DNA of 64,000 nucleotides from Muribaculaceae bacterium (GCA_022509085.1 JAFLTW010000008.1:1-64000); one strand, 5' to 3'; shown: positions 35,601-43,765, counted from the stretch's first letter. A program made the numbers and translations. The notes: generated by a model from the sequence alone, not told the origin.

Positions 35601-37013
35601 ATGAACATTATAGGCAGAAAGAAAGAGATGGCATTATTGAAGGAGGCTCTGGATAGTCCCGGTGCTGAACTTATCGCTGTGTATGGTCGGCGAAGAATAG
35701 GAAAGACATTTCTTATAAAGGAGTTCTTCAACAATAAGTTTGATTTTTATGCAACGGGAGTATATCAAGGTAAACAGAAAGACCAGATTAAAGCTTTCAC
35801 AGCGTCTTTCTCCAAACAACCTCCACAGGAGATTAAAGACTGGATGGATGCCTTTGTTTATTTGCGCGATTATCTTAACGGAATACGCAAAAAACAACTG
35901 GTGGTTTTCCTCGACGAACTCCCTTGGTTTGACGTGCCTCCGGGTCATTTTCTAAAGGCTTTCGAATGGTTTTGGAACAGTTGGGGTTCAACACGCCCAG
36001 GCCTTAAGATGATTGTATGCGGAAGCGCCACTACCTGGATGGTAGACAGGTTTATCCACGATAAAGGTGGACTTTACAATCGCACCACACTAAGCATATA
36101 TCTTCCTCCATTTGATTTGCATGACTCGGCAGAGCTACTTCGTTCAAAGGGTATTGAATGGGCCGATTTGTCTGTACTCGACTGTTATATGGTGTTTGGT
36201 GGTGTTCCATATTATCTGAATATGCTCAGGCGCAATGAAAGTCTGGATACCAATATCGACCGCTTGTTCTTTAGTAGGGAGGCGCCCTTGAGGGAGGAAT
36301 ATGAATTCTTATTCAGGTCATTATTTCGCGACTCCAATACCTATATGCAGATCATTGATGCGATGGCTTCACGTAATTCCGGTGTAACACGGGAGGAGCT
36401 TATAAAGACTGCGGGACTGGCCGACGGAGGAGGACTCACAACAATTCTCAAAAACCTTGAGCGTAGCGACTTCATAAGGGTGTACCAACCTTTCGGCAAG
36501 AAGACAAAGAATGCTTTATATCAACTCATTGATCCTTTTATATTGTATTATAAGAGGTTTGTGGAGACCTACCGCCGCTACGACGAGGCACATTGGAGTC
36601 ATCTGATTGATCATCCCTCACGGCGCGCCTGGAGCGGGTTGGCTTTCGAGATGGTTGCTCTTTTGCATCTGCGTCAGATTAAGGAAACGTTGGGAATCGG
36701 TGGAGTCCAGGCAGATGTAAGCAGTTGGTTATACAAAGGGGACGAGAAGAACGCCGGCGCGCAGATTGATATGGTGATAGCAAGAAGAGATAGAGTCATC
36801 AACCTTTGTGAGATGAAATATAGTGAAGAGGAATACGATGTTACAAAGAGTTATGAGACTACGCTCCGCACCAGAAGAGCGATATTCAGAGAGGTAACGA
36901 AGACAAAAAAATCGATACATATGAGTCTGGTAACTCCTTTTGGACTCAAAAATAATGCGCATGCGGCCATCTTCAACCAGGTAATCACGCTTAAGGACCT
37001 CCTGCGCGAGTGA
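35601..37013 (+). CDS. ATPase_2 / DUF234-type nuclease fusion
   Basis: The 470-residue protein belongs to the ATP-binding family related to archaeal ATPases with a DUF234 C-terminus. Walker A is GRRRIGKT (29-36) and Walker B VVFLDELPW (D105, E106). A winged-helix segment lies at about 250-310 (SRNSGVTREELIKTAGLADGGGLTTI). The C-terminal part has D390 and E404-M-K406 (LCEMKYSEEEYD), a PD-(D/E)XK pattern. The gene differs in sequence from its neighbour at 33444, so the two are not simple duplicates. Function is unknown. Codon use is AT-rich, which suggests transfer. Confidence 0.87.
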   Translation: MNIIGRKKEMALLKEALDSPGAELIAVYGRRRIGKTFLIKEFFNNKFDFYATGVYQGKQKDQIKAFTASFSKQPPQEIKDWMDAFVYLRDYLNGIRKKQLVVFLDELPWFDVPPGHFLKAFEWFWNSWGSTRPGLKMIVCGSATTWMVDRFIHDKGGLYNRTTLSIYLPPFDLHDSAELLRSKGIEWADLSVLDCYMVFGGVPYYLNMLRRNESLDTNIDRLFFSREAPLREEYEFLFRSLFRDSNTYMQIIDAMASRNSGVTREELIKTAGLADGGGLTTILKNLERSDFIRVYQPFGKKTKNALYQLIDPFILYYKRFVETYRRYDEAHWSHLIDHPSRRAWSGLAFEMVALLHLRQIKETLGIGGVQADVSSWLYKGDEKNAGAQIDMVIARRDRVINLCEMKYSEEEYDVTKSYETTLRTRRAIFREVTKTKKSIHMSLVTPFGLKNNAHAAIFNQVITLKDLLRE

Positions 37014-37035
37014 GCAACCCCACGCTGCCTTTTAC

Positions 37036-37067
37036 CTCGCGCCGGGAAAAGCCTAGCATTAAGGAAC
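37036..37067 (+). repeat. GCAGAAC repeat element, copy D, left-arm fragment
   Basis: CCTCGCGCCGGGAAAAGCCT, then a short gap and AAGGAACTTAA, match the left arm of copies A-C. The arm then breaks off just before a small open frame. It starts 20-odd bases after the stop of the ATPase gene. Confidence 0.7.
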
Positions 37068-37084
37068 TTAACAAACATCGAATT

Positions 37085-37219
37085 ATGACGAAAGATATTA
37101 CCGTTAAAAATCCTTCTCAATCCTTAATTGAGGTTTTCAATATATTGAAAGAAAAGAAGGATCAACAAGTGAAGAAACTCTCTGACCAAGAGAAATGTAC
37201 GGTTACGATTAAAGTGTGA
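37085..37219 (+). CDS. Small hypothetical protein (44 residues)
   Basis: From ATG at 37085 a 44-residue frame reads MTKDITVKNPSQSLIEVFNI and continues as a lysine-rich helix. The frame is open further upstream (37010), but that part runs through repeat sequence, so the internal ATG is preferred. The strand-then-helix plan recalls the N-terminus of small antitoxin-like proteins, but nothing firm can be said. No partner toxin is seen. It may be a remnant. Confidence 0.4.
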   Translation: MTKDITVKNPSQSLIEVFNILKEKKDQQVKKLSDQEKCTVTIKV

Positions 37220-37227
37220 CAGCAAAG

Positions 37228-37590
37228 ATAATCTGCTCACATCGACATGCTCTCCGGGCAAGCCTGCATCAGCACCAATTGCTACTTACAAATTGCACTT
37301 TTTCCTAAAAATTGTAATCTCGAGATTGCAATTTCTCCATAATTTTGCAATTTACAGGTTACAATAAAGGCCGCGTAAGGCTCAATAACCATATAAGGCA
37401 ACCTTTCGCGAAGTAACCGGTATGACAATCCGCTTACATCGACATGCTCTACGAGCAAGCCTGCATGAGCACCGCGAGCCCCACCAAGGTCGCTATCGCC
37501 TGTATGGTGGGGTTAACCATAGGAAAAGCTCTCCAAGCTATCTCCCTTACTGGCAAATAGTTCTGCGATTAAATAGTTCTGCGATTCTTC
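37228..37590 (-). repeat. GCAGAAC repeat element, copy D (inverted core, duplicated tail)
   Basis: On the minus strand, heptamers lie at 37576 and 37560 and a core at about 37540-37435 with the CCCCACC/GGTGGGG stem. The core tail (CATCGACATGCTCT, then GCAAGCCTGCAT) occurs twice, at 37229-37275 and 37430-37476, 201 bases apart. Together with the small frame and the palindrome at 37310 it fills the 591-base gap before tcdA. Confidence 0.75.
37310..37333. promoter_or_regulatory. 24-base palindrome, operator-like
   Basis: AATTGTAATCTCGAGATTGC followed by AATT is palindromic at 22 of 24 positions. Related half-sites (AAATTGCA at about 37290, TGCAATTT at about 37345) flank it. It looks like the binding site of a dimeric regulator, but no intact regulated gene lies next to it. 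Confidence 0.45.
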
Positions 37591-37604
37591 ATCTGTGCGG
37601 GAGG

Positions 37605-38342
37605 CTATCGGGGTGCGAGGATGAGCGATGCGAGCGTCAGGCCGAACGTCGCCGTCACCGTCATCAGCGAGCCGTTGACCGCCACCTTGCGCGTGCTGCC
37701 GTAGGCGGCGAGGCCGCCCTCGTCGGCCGCGATGTTCGCGGCCACATTGCGCCCCTGCTCCTCGCTGTAGACACACTGAAACTTCCGTGCCGGGTAGACG
37801 CCCCGCCGCTTGAAGCGCTGGCGCAGCGCACGCGCCAGCGGGCAACCCCGCACCTTCCAGAACTCCGCCACACGCACCTGCGTGGGGTCTGTCTTCAGAG
37901 CCGCACCCATCGACGAGAAGAAGCGCCCCGGCATGCGTGTGGCCGTCTCGATGAGCAACGCCTTGTCGGTGAGCGAGTCGATGCAGTCTACTATCACGTC
38001 GTAGTCTTCGAGCCCGAAGTCGGCTGCCGTCGTGGCGCAAAACACCTCGCGGCGCGCCACGATGTCGGCATCCGGGTTGATGGCGAGCAACCGCTCGCGA
38101 AGCGCATCCACCTTCACCTGACCCACCGTCTGCATCGTGGCCATCATCTGGCGGTTGACGTTGGTGATGCTCACCACGTCGTTGTCTACCACCGTGAGGT
38201 GGCCCACACCGGTGCGCACAAGCGCCTCGGCACACCAGCTGCCTACGCCGCCGGCACCGAAGATTATCACCCTCATGGCGGCGAGCCGCTCCATGTGGTC
38301 GTCGCCAAAAAGAAGGCGTGCACGGTTGAAGATCTCGTTCAT
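37605..38342 (-). CDS. tcdA: tRNA threonylcarbamoyladenosine dehydratase
   Basis: The 245-residue protein is an E1-like (ThiF fold) enzyme that uses ATP to cyclise N6-threonylcarbamoyladenosine at position 37 of tRNA. The nucleotide-binding GAGGVGSWCAEAL (29-41), VDNDVVSITNVNRQ (52-65) and VDCIDSLTDKALL are typical of TcdA/CsdL. The conserved tail AAFGL is here TATFGLTLASLIL. It is the last gene of the minus-strand series that starts with rpsU, and starts one base after the upstream stop. Confidence 0.92.
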   Translation of the reverse strand: MNEIFNRARLLFGDDHMERLAAMRVIIFGAGGVGSWCAEALVRTGVGHLTVVDNDVVSITNVNRQMMATMQTVGQVKVDALRERLLAINPDADIVARREVFCATTAADFGLEDYDVIVDCIDSLTDKALLIETATRMPGRFFSSMGAALKTDPTQVRVAEFWKVRGCPLARALRQRFKRRGVYPARKFQCVYSEEQGRNVAANIAADEGGLAAYGSTRKVAVNGSLMTVTATFGLTLASLILAPR

Positions 38343-38343
38343 G

Positions 38344-39492
38344 TCAGAAGCGGAAGCCTACGTTGGCCGAGAAGTATTCTATGGCGTTGAAGAGGGAGAG
38401 GTTTTTCGATGTATACCAGTTGCCCGTGATCTTGCCGATGATGGAGCAGAAGAGGGCCCGGTGGTTGTAGGTGAGCGACGTGCGCCCGTGGATGTTGAGG
38501 GCCAGCTGCGTGCCGCTGCCGTCGGAGGAGTCTTCGTAGCAGTGGTTGGCCCCGATGGAGGGCATCACGGTGATGTTGAAGAGCCACTTGGGATGCCACA
38601 CCCAGTTGTAGCCGTAGCCGAAGAGGGCGCAGTAGCTGTAATAGTGCAGGTTGAGAAGGTTGACGGGAAACTGGTAATGGGGCTTCAGCTCGGGGGCCAT
38701 GGTGGTGAAGTCCATCGAGATGTCGAGGTTGGTGTAGCCGAAGCCGAACATCCAGCTGCCGGCGCTGCGGCGCTGATACTTGGAGAAGTTGTAGGCCGCG
38801 CCCTGCGAGTATTTCTTGTTGTTGAGGAAGTAGTAGAGGCTGACGTTGAAGTTTGTCATCTTCGTGCCCGGGAAGTCGCTCTTGAAGATGCGGTTGTCGT
38901 TAAATCCCGTGAAGTGGCGGATGTAGGTGCCGTGGGTGCGCACGTAGGAGAGGTCGAAGTTGAAGAGGGCGCAGTTGAAGTTGGTCTCGAGTCGGGAGTG
39001 GTCGTTTTTCTGGCCGGTGAAGACTGTCTTCATGTCTACCGAATAACCCACACTGACGGCCATATAGTGGATGTAGGCGCCGATGTTGGCGTTGAGGTCG
39101 CTGAGCATGCGCAGAGACACGTCGCTCCCCTTGAAGCGCAGGGCGTAGGAGTCGGTCCAGTTCTCGTTGACGAGGCGCGCCTTCCAGCGGTGGCCCGTGC
39201 CCTCCACGTAGAGGGGGTCGAAGGTGTTGAAGAAGCGGTCGCCCCAGTGGTAGACGTCGACGCAAAACTTGAGAAACTTCGGATACACCACGGTGGTGTC
39301 GTTGAGGCTGAGCTTCCCTTTCTTGAGCAGATGCCACCAGTTGCGGTCGGGGTCGTCGGGAGCCATCACCACCGTGGAGTCGGGTTCCTCGGGCGGTGTT
39401 ATGCTCAAATCGAAGTCCTGCGCCCTCAGTGAGGACGCAGACAGGAGGAGAAGGATGAGAGTCAGGAGTATTTTACTTGATACCTCTCTCAT
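38344..39492 (-). CDS. DUF4421 family outer-membrane protein
   Basis: The frame is open to 39738, but that part is antisense-like sequence within mltG; ATG at 39492 gives a signal peptide (ILLTLILLLLSASSLRAQ) and 382 residues. The body has repeated aromatic strands (KFCVDVYHWGDRFFNTF, GAYIHYMAVSVGYSVD, WMFGFGYTNLDISMDF) and ends in VGFRF, which is typical of a barrel inserted by BAM. It resembles the Bacteroidota DUF4421 family, whose function is unknown. It overlaps the end of mltG by 20 bases. Confidence 0.82.
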   Translation of the reverse strand: MREVSSKILLTLILLLLSASSLRAQDFDLSITPPEEPDSTVVMAPDDPDRNWWHLLKKGKLSLNDTTVVYPKFLKFCVDVYHWGDRFFNTFDPLYVEGTGHRWKARLVNENWTDSYALRFKGSDVSLRMLSDLNANIGAYIHYMAVSVGYSVDMKTVFTGQKNDHSRLETNFNCALFNFDLSYVRTHGTYIRHFTGFNDNRIFKSDFPGTKMTNFNVSLYYFLNNKKYSQGAAYNFSKYQRRSAGSWMFGFGYTNLDISMDFTTMAPELKPHYQFPVNLLNLHYYSYCALFGYGYNWVWHPKWLFNITVMPSIGANHCYEDSSDGSGTQLALNIHGRTSLTYNHRALFCSIIGKITGNWYTSKNLSLFNAIEYFSANVGFRF

Positions 39493-40540
39493 TGAGGGCC
39501 TCTTGGTAGCGGCGGGCGTTCTGGAGATGCTCGTCGTAGGTGGCGGCGAAGTTGTGGAATCCGGAGAAGTCGGGACGCGCACACATGTAGATGTCGGCCG
39601 AGGGCTTCGACTGAAGGATCTCCTCCAGGGTGCGCCGGCTGGTGGTGCGGATGGGGCCCGGGGGCAGCCCGGCCACGCGGTAGGTGTTGTAGGGGCTGTC
39701 GGTCTGCAGGTGCTCGCCCGTGATGCGCTGCAGCTCAAACTTGCCGAGGGCGAACTTCACCGTGGGGTCGGCCTGGAGCTTCATGCCTTTGTCGAGGCGG
39801 TTGACATAGAGGCGCCCGATGCGCCCCTTCTCGAGCACCTGGTTGGTCTCCTCGTCGACGATGGAGGCCAGGGTCATCATCTCGGCGGGGGAGAGGTTGA
39901 GCTCGTCGCGTGCCACCTCCTTCTTGCCGGAGGTCCAGAAGGTGGTGTAGTTCTGGCCTATCTTGTCGAGCACCTCATAGGGGGTGGCGGTCCAGTAGAC
40001 GTCGTAGGTGTCTTCGAGGAAGAGGGCGAGTGCCTGACCCGGCTTGAGGTCGTATTTGGCGAGGTATGCGGAGTCGTTGAGGGCCTTCATGAAGTCGTCG
40101 GAGCTGAACTCCATCTTGCGCGCCATGCGCTCGGAGAGGTAGGGCAGGGAGCGGAACCCGTTGATCGTGAGGCGCACGGGGGTCTGGGCGCCGCGGCTTA
40201 GCTTGCGCATCGTGGCGAAGGGGGTCGCGCCCTTGGGCAGCACGTAGAGGCCGTGGCGCTCCGTTGGCTCGAAACCGTAGATGGTGAGCAGGTTGACCAC
40301 CTTTTTGACATACCCCTCGGGATAGTATTTGTTGAGGGTGTCGGTGACGTTCTGCATCGTGGCGTTCTTGGGGATGCGGACGGTGACGTCAGCCTGCGAG
40401 CCGTTCATCATATAGGGGGCTATGGTGAGCATGCCGGCGCAGATGAGCACGGCCAGCGCGATTAGGATCCAGAGCAGGACGCCCGTGCCGCTATGGCGCG
40501 GCGGTCGGCGGTTGCGTATCTTCTCTACTTGTTTTTGCAT
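39473..40540 (-). CDS. mltG: Endolytic transglycosylase MltG
   Basis: The 355-residue protein has one N-terminal membrane helix (about 22-43) after a basic leader, then the YceG fold. The active-site region reads LASIVDEETN, followed by RLYVNRLDKGMKLQADPTVKFAL and LPPGPI, all family hallmarks. MltG cuts nascent glycan strands and limits their length. It is one base from the fdtB-like gene and overlaps the DUF4421 gene, so these are translated together. Confidence 0.93.
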   Translation of the reverse strand: MQKQVEKIRNRRPPRHSGTGVLLWILIALAVLICAGMLTIAPYMMNGSQADVTVRIPKNATMQNVTDTLNKYYPEGYVKKVVNLLTIYGFEPTERHGLYVLPKGATPFATMRKLSRGAQTPVRLTINGFRSLPYLSERMARKMEFSSDDFMKALNDSAYLAKYDLKPGQALALFLEDTYDVYWTATPYEVLDKIGQNYTTFWTSGKKEVARDELNLSPAEMMTLASIVDEETNQVLEKGRIGRLYVNRLDKGMKLQADPTVKFALGKFELQRITGEHLQTDSPYNTYRVAGLPPGPIRTTSRRTLEEILQSKPSADIYMCARPDFSGFHNFAATYDEHLQNARRYQEALNERGIK

Positions 40541-40541
40541 A

Positions 40542-41702
40542 TCAAAAACTGTTGATGATGGTTGCTGTCTTTTCTATCTCTTCGGGCGTGGCGGTGGCTA
40601 TGGGGAGGCTCAGCACCTCGGCTGCGAGCTTCTCGGCCAGGGCGCGTGCTCCCGGGGCTGCCTGAAGGGTGGCTCCTCCGGGGTTGGAGTAACATTTCTG
40701 CGAGAAGAGGGAGAGGGGATAATGGATGTCGGTGGCCACGCCGGCCTCGGCCAGTGTCCGGCGGAGGTCGTCGCGGCGCGGGGTGCGCACCACATACTGA
40801 TGCCACACCTGCTCCATGCCGGGGAGCTCGGGAGGCAGCGTGACGTCGGGGTGCGAGATGAGGCTGCTGTATAGCCGGGCGCGGGCCTGACGGGCGGCCG
40901 TCACCTCAGGGAGGTGGCGCAGCTTGACGCGGAGCATGGCGGCCTGAAGCTCGTCCATGCGGCAGTTGTAGCCGATGAAGTCGTTGTGGTAGCGCTGCGT
41001 GCTGCCGTAGTTGGCGAGGGCCCTTACGGTGGCGGCGAAGGAGGCGTCGGTGGTGGCTACGGCTCCGGCGTCGCCGAGTGCCCCGATGTTTTTTGTGGGG
41101 TAGAAGCTGAAGGCGGCGGCGTCGCCGAGGGCGCCGGTGTGGTGTCTCTCGCCCGTGGCGGGGTGGGTCAGCGACGCGCCGATGGCCTGGGCGTTGTCTT
41201 CGATGATGAGGATGCCGCGGTCGCGCAGGCGGTCCGCCACCTCAAAGTCCCAGCTGGGGGTGCCGTAGAGGTGGACGGTGACGAGGGCCTTTACGGGGTT
41301 TCCGCGGCGCTCTGCCTCCCCGACGGCCTCCTCTGCGGCCTGCCAGTCGAGGCCGTAGGTGGTGAGGTCGGGCCTCACCAGCAGGGGATTGAGATCAAAC
41401 TCAGTGATGGGGAGCACGGAGGCGATGTAGGTGTTGGCCGGGGCTATCACGGTGTCGCCCGGCTTGAGGCGTCCGCTCTCGATGTAGGCGCGCAGGATGA
41501 GGCGGATGGCATCGAGTCCGTTGCTTACGGGCACGACGCTGCCCGATCCGAGCGTAGCTGCCAGTTCTGCGGCGAAGGCCGCCGTCTCAGGGCCGTTGAT
41601 GTAGATGCCGGAGTCGATGACGCGGCGCGCACTTTCATGGAGCTCCTCGCGCACGGGCGCGTGGAGAAGCGTGAGGTCGAGAAAGGGGATGTGGTCAGAC
41701 AC
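40542..41702 (-). CDS. DegT/DnrJ-type sugar aminotransferase, FdtB/QdtB-like
   Basis: This 386-residue PLP enzyme has the DegT layout: PVSNGLDAIRLIL (58-70), IIEDNAQAIGA (166-176, with the PLP-binding D169), and the PLP lysine K204 in SFYPTKNIGALGDAGA. It would add an amino group to a dTDP-3-keto-6-deoxysugar. The neighbour FdtA makes such a substrate, which points to a dTDP-3-amino-3,6-dideoxyhexose for surface glycan. The start codon is GTG; no better ATG lies nearby. Which epimer is made cannot be read from sequence. Confidence 0.87.
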   Translation of the reverse strand: MSDHIPFLDLTLLHAPVREELHESARRVIDSGIYINGPETAAFAAELAATLGSGSVVPVSNGLDAIRLILRAYIESGRLKPGDTVIAPANTYIASVLPITEFDLNPLLVRPDLTTYGLDWQAAEEAVGEAERRGNPVKALVTVHLYGTPSWDFEVADRLRDRGILIIEDNAQAIGASLTHPATGERHHTGALGDAAAFSFYPTKNIGALGDAGAVATTDASFAATVRALANYGSTQRYHNDFIGYNCRMDELQAAMLRVKLRHLPEVTAARQARARLYSSLISHPDVTLPPELPGMEQVWHQYVVRTPRRDDLRRTLAEAGVATDIHYPLSLFSQKCYSNPGGATLQAAPGARALAEKLAAEVLSLPIATATPEEIEKTATIINSF

Positions 41703-41714
41703 CTAAGAGTGGGT

Positions 41715-42131
41715 CTATGTTTTACGGGTCTTGATATATTCGAGGTAGGCGTCGTAGTCGCGGATGTAGTCTTCCTCCTCGTAATAGTGGGAGCAGAGGG
41801 CCAGGAGAACGGTGCCCGTGGTGAAGTTGTGCATGCTGTCCCATACGCCGGGCGGGATGAGCACGCCCTTGGTGGAGCGGTTCATCGGGATGATGATCTC
41901 GCGTTCGCCGTCGGAGAGATGCAGGTCGAACGAGCCGGAGAGGGCGATGAGCACGGTGGAGTTCTGTTTGTGGGCGTGCGCGCCCCGGCAGGCGCCGCCG
42001 GGCACGTCGTAGATGTAGAAGACGCGTTTGATGGCAAACGGCACGTGGCAACCCCCCTCGATGAAGGAGAGGTTGCCCCGCGGGTCGCATATCTTGGGGA
42101 ATTCCAGTATCCTGACGTTGTCGAGCGACAT
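41715..42131 (-). CDS. dTDP-4-dehydro-6-deoxyglucose 3,4-ketoisomerase, FdtA/QdtA-like
   Basis: The 138-residue cupin contains PRGNLSFIEGG and the active-site RGAHAHK (H52, H54), as in FdtA and QdtA. These move the keto group of dTDP-4-dehydro-6-deoxyglucose from C4 to C3. It is directly before the aminotransferase that would act next. The product epimer (galacto or gluco) decides between FdtA and QdtA and is not clear. The start overlaps the hpf stop by one base. Confidence 0.88.
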   Translation of the reverse strand: MSLDNVRILEFPKICDPRGNLSFIEGGCHVPFAIKRVFYIYDVPGGACRGAHAHKQNSTVLIALSGSFDLHLSDGEREIIIPMNRSTKGVLIPPGVWDSMHNFTTGTVLLALCSHYYEEEDYIRDYDAYLEYIKTRKT

Positions 42132-42424
42132 CAGTTCTTGGCTTTGTTTTTCTCGAGCTGACGCTCTACGGCCTCGAGGGCGAGGTCGAGGGCCTCCTCG
42201 AAGGTGTCGGCCGTCTTGGAGGCGAACACGTCGGGCTGGTTGGGCACGCTTACCTTCACGCCGGCCTCCTTGTTCATGGCCGTCTCGGGCTTCACGAGCT
42301 TATAGTTCACCTCGATGTCGGTCATGTTGTCAAACCGGCGGGCGAGTTTCTCAATCTTCTTGTTGGTGAAGGCTTCGAGTTTTTCGGCCATCTCGAAGTG
42401 GTTGGCTTTTATCGATATTTCCAT
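42131..42424 (-). CDS. hpf: Ribosome hibernation promoting factor
   Basis: The 97-residue protein is the short form of the HPF/RaiA family, with the beta-alpha-beta-beta-beta-alpha pattern (MEISIKANHFEMAEKLEAFTNKKIEKLARRF and TFEEALDLALEAVERQLEK). It binds the decoding centre of idle ribosomes. In Bacteroidota it often lies beside xerC and rpsU, as here. Translation may be coupled to fdtA through the one-base overlap. Confidence 0.93.
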   Translation of the reverse strand: MEISIKANHFEMAEKLEAFTNKKIEKLARRFDNMTDIEVNYKLVKPETAMNKEAGVKVSVPNQPDVFASKTADTFEEALDLALEAVERQLEKNKAKN

Positions 42425-42544
42425 AGTCTTGGGGTTTTATGGGGTGAATTTTCTGCCTGAAGTTTATTCAACGTACAAAGGTAGGAAAAATTATGCAATC
42501 CGCCAAGCCTCGCGCCTGTCGGGCAGTTTTTTATTTTCTGATGT

Positions 42545-43450
42545 TTACTGTTTGTCGTGGGAATCTTTGCTGCCACGGGGGTGCGCTTTCTTCCATTCGC
42601 GGCTCACCTCGCTGAAGGCGAGGTGGGTGTAGATCTGCGTGGCTCCCAGCGAGGAGTGCCCGAGGAGGTTTTTCACGCTGTTGAGGTCGGCGCCTCCGTT
42701 GAGCAGCTGCGTGGCGAAGCTGTGGCGCAGGGTGTGGGGCGACTTTTTCTCGGCCGCGCTACCCTCGAGGGCGCGGCGAACGAGGCGGTAGATGTTGGAG
42801 TCTGACATGCGGCGCCCCTGCCGGCTCACGATGAGGGGTCTGGGAGCGGGAAGGTCGGGATACAGGCTGTCGCGCTCCTCCTGCCAGGCGCGTATCTCGT
42901 CGAGCAGGGGCCGGGGCAGCGGGATGATGCGGTGCTTGTTGCCCTTGCCGAGAATCTTGAGCTCGAGGGAGTAGGGGTTGATGTCGGTGTCGCTGATGCC
43001 GGTGAGCTCGGCGCGGCGCAGTCCGCAACCGTAGAGGAGCTCGATGATGAGGCGCACGAGGCGCCGGTCGGTCTCCGTGAGCGAGGTCTCGATGTCGGCG
43101 TGGGTGGCGATGGTGGGGAGGCGCCTGCCGGCCTTGGGGAGCGGCAGCGATGCCGCGGGGTTGGTGGCCAGCTCGCCCTGCCTCACCAGATAACGGAAGT
43201 ATGCGCGCAACGACTGCACCTTGCGGCGGATGCTGGCTGTGGAGAGTCCCTGCTCGGTGAGCGTGGCGAGCCACTCGCGAAGGTCGCCGGAGCTTACGGC
43301 GGAGGGTATGAAAAAGCCGGAGTTTCCCTTGGGAACTCCGGAATTTGCCATATAGTCGTTAAACCCGCGAAGGTCTGCTTCGTATGCCTTTACCGTCTGG
43401 GGGCTGCGGTTGAGCTCGAGACTCAGGTGCCTGAGAAATTCCCTCAGCAT
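42545..43450 (-). CDS. xerC: Tyrosine recombinase XerC/XerD
   Basis: The 301-residue protein shows the full tyrosine recombinase set: R145 (GCGLRRAEL), K172 (GKGNKHR), H239-R242 (HTLRHSFATQLL), H265 (LLGHSSLGATQIYTH) and nucleophile Y274. The N-terminal SAM-like DNA-binding domain is complete. It resolves chromosome dimers at dif. The position between rpsU and hpf marks it as the chromosomal enzyme and not a phage integrase. Confidence 0.92.
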   Translation of the reverse strand: MLREFLRHLSLELNRSPQTVKAYEADLRGFNDYMANSGVPKGNSGFFIPSAVSSGDLREWLATLTEQGLSTASIRRKVQSLRAYFRYLVRQGELATNPAASLPLPKAGRRLPTIATHADIETSLTETDRRLVRLIIELLYGCGLRRAELTGISDTDINPYSLELKILGKGNKHRIIPLPRPLLDEIRAWQEERDSLYPDLPAPRPLIVSRQGRRMSDSNIYRLVRRALEGSAAEKKSPHTLRHSFATQLLNGGADLNSVKNLLGHSSLGATQIYTHLAFSEVSREWKKAHPRGSKDSHDKQ

Positions 43451-43519
43451 AGGCGTGGGCAGGGCGGCGAGGGTTGCGCCCGTTTTGCGCTGCTCCCACG
43501 GCGCCGGAAGGCATGTGGA

Positions 43520-43711
43520 TTACTGTTCGGCCTGACGAAGCTGCTGCACGTAGACGGCCTTGATCATCTTCTTGCGGTTGGTAACCGACGGTTTCTCAAA
43601 GGCCTGACGACGACGTAATTCCTTTACGATGCCGGTGCGTTCGTATTTGCGTTTGAATTTCTTGAGGGCTCTTTCGATGTTTTCGCCTTCTTTTACGGGT
43701 ACGATAATCAT
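43520..43711 (-). CDS. rpsU: 30S ribosomal protein S21
   Basis: The 63-residue basic protein matches S21 (VPVKEGENIERALKKFKRKY, then GIVKELRRRQAFEKPS). S21 helps base pairing between mRNA and 16S rRNA. It has a consensus promoter just upstream and appears to head an eight-gene series ending in tcdA, so translation, dimer resolution and envelope genes may share a transcript. Confidence 0.97.
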   Translation of the reverse strand: MIIVPVKEGENIERALKKFKRKYERTGIVKELRRRQAFEKPSVTNRKKMIKAVYVQQLRQAEQ

Positions 43712-43765
43712 TCTTTGTGTCTTATTTTTTAGTTATTGTTTTTGTTTTTCTTTTTTTTGCGGTTG

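Noticed and set aside
29160..37590. Integron with attC sites between genes
   Set aside because: No integron integrase and no R-box pattern of attC sites is visible; the stem-loops differ and the nearest tyrosine recombinase is a chromosomal XerC.
38344..39738. Longer start (39738) for the DUF4421 gene
   Set aside because: The extra 82 residues overlap mltG and are Pro/Ser/Thr/Arg-rich shadow sequence; ATG at 39492 gives a clean signal peptide.
42545..43450. xerC as an integrase of a mobile element
   Set aside because: It lies in the rpsU-xerC-hpf order typical of the chromosome, and no attachment-site duplication is seen.
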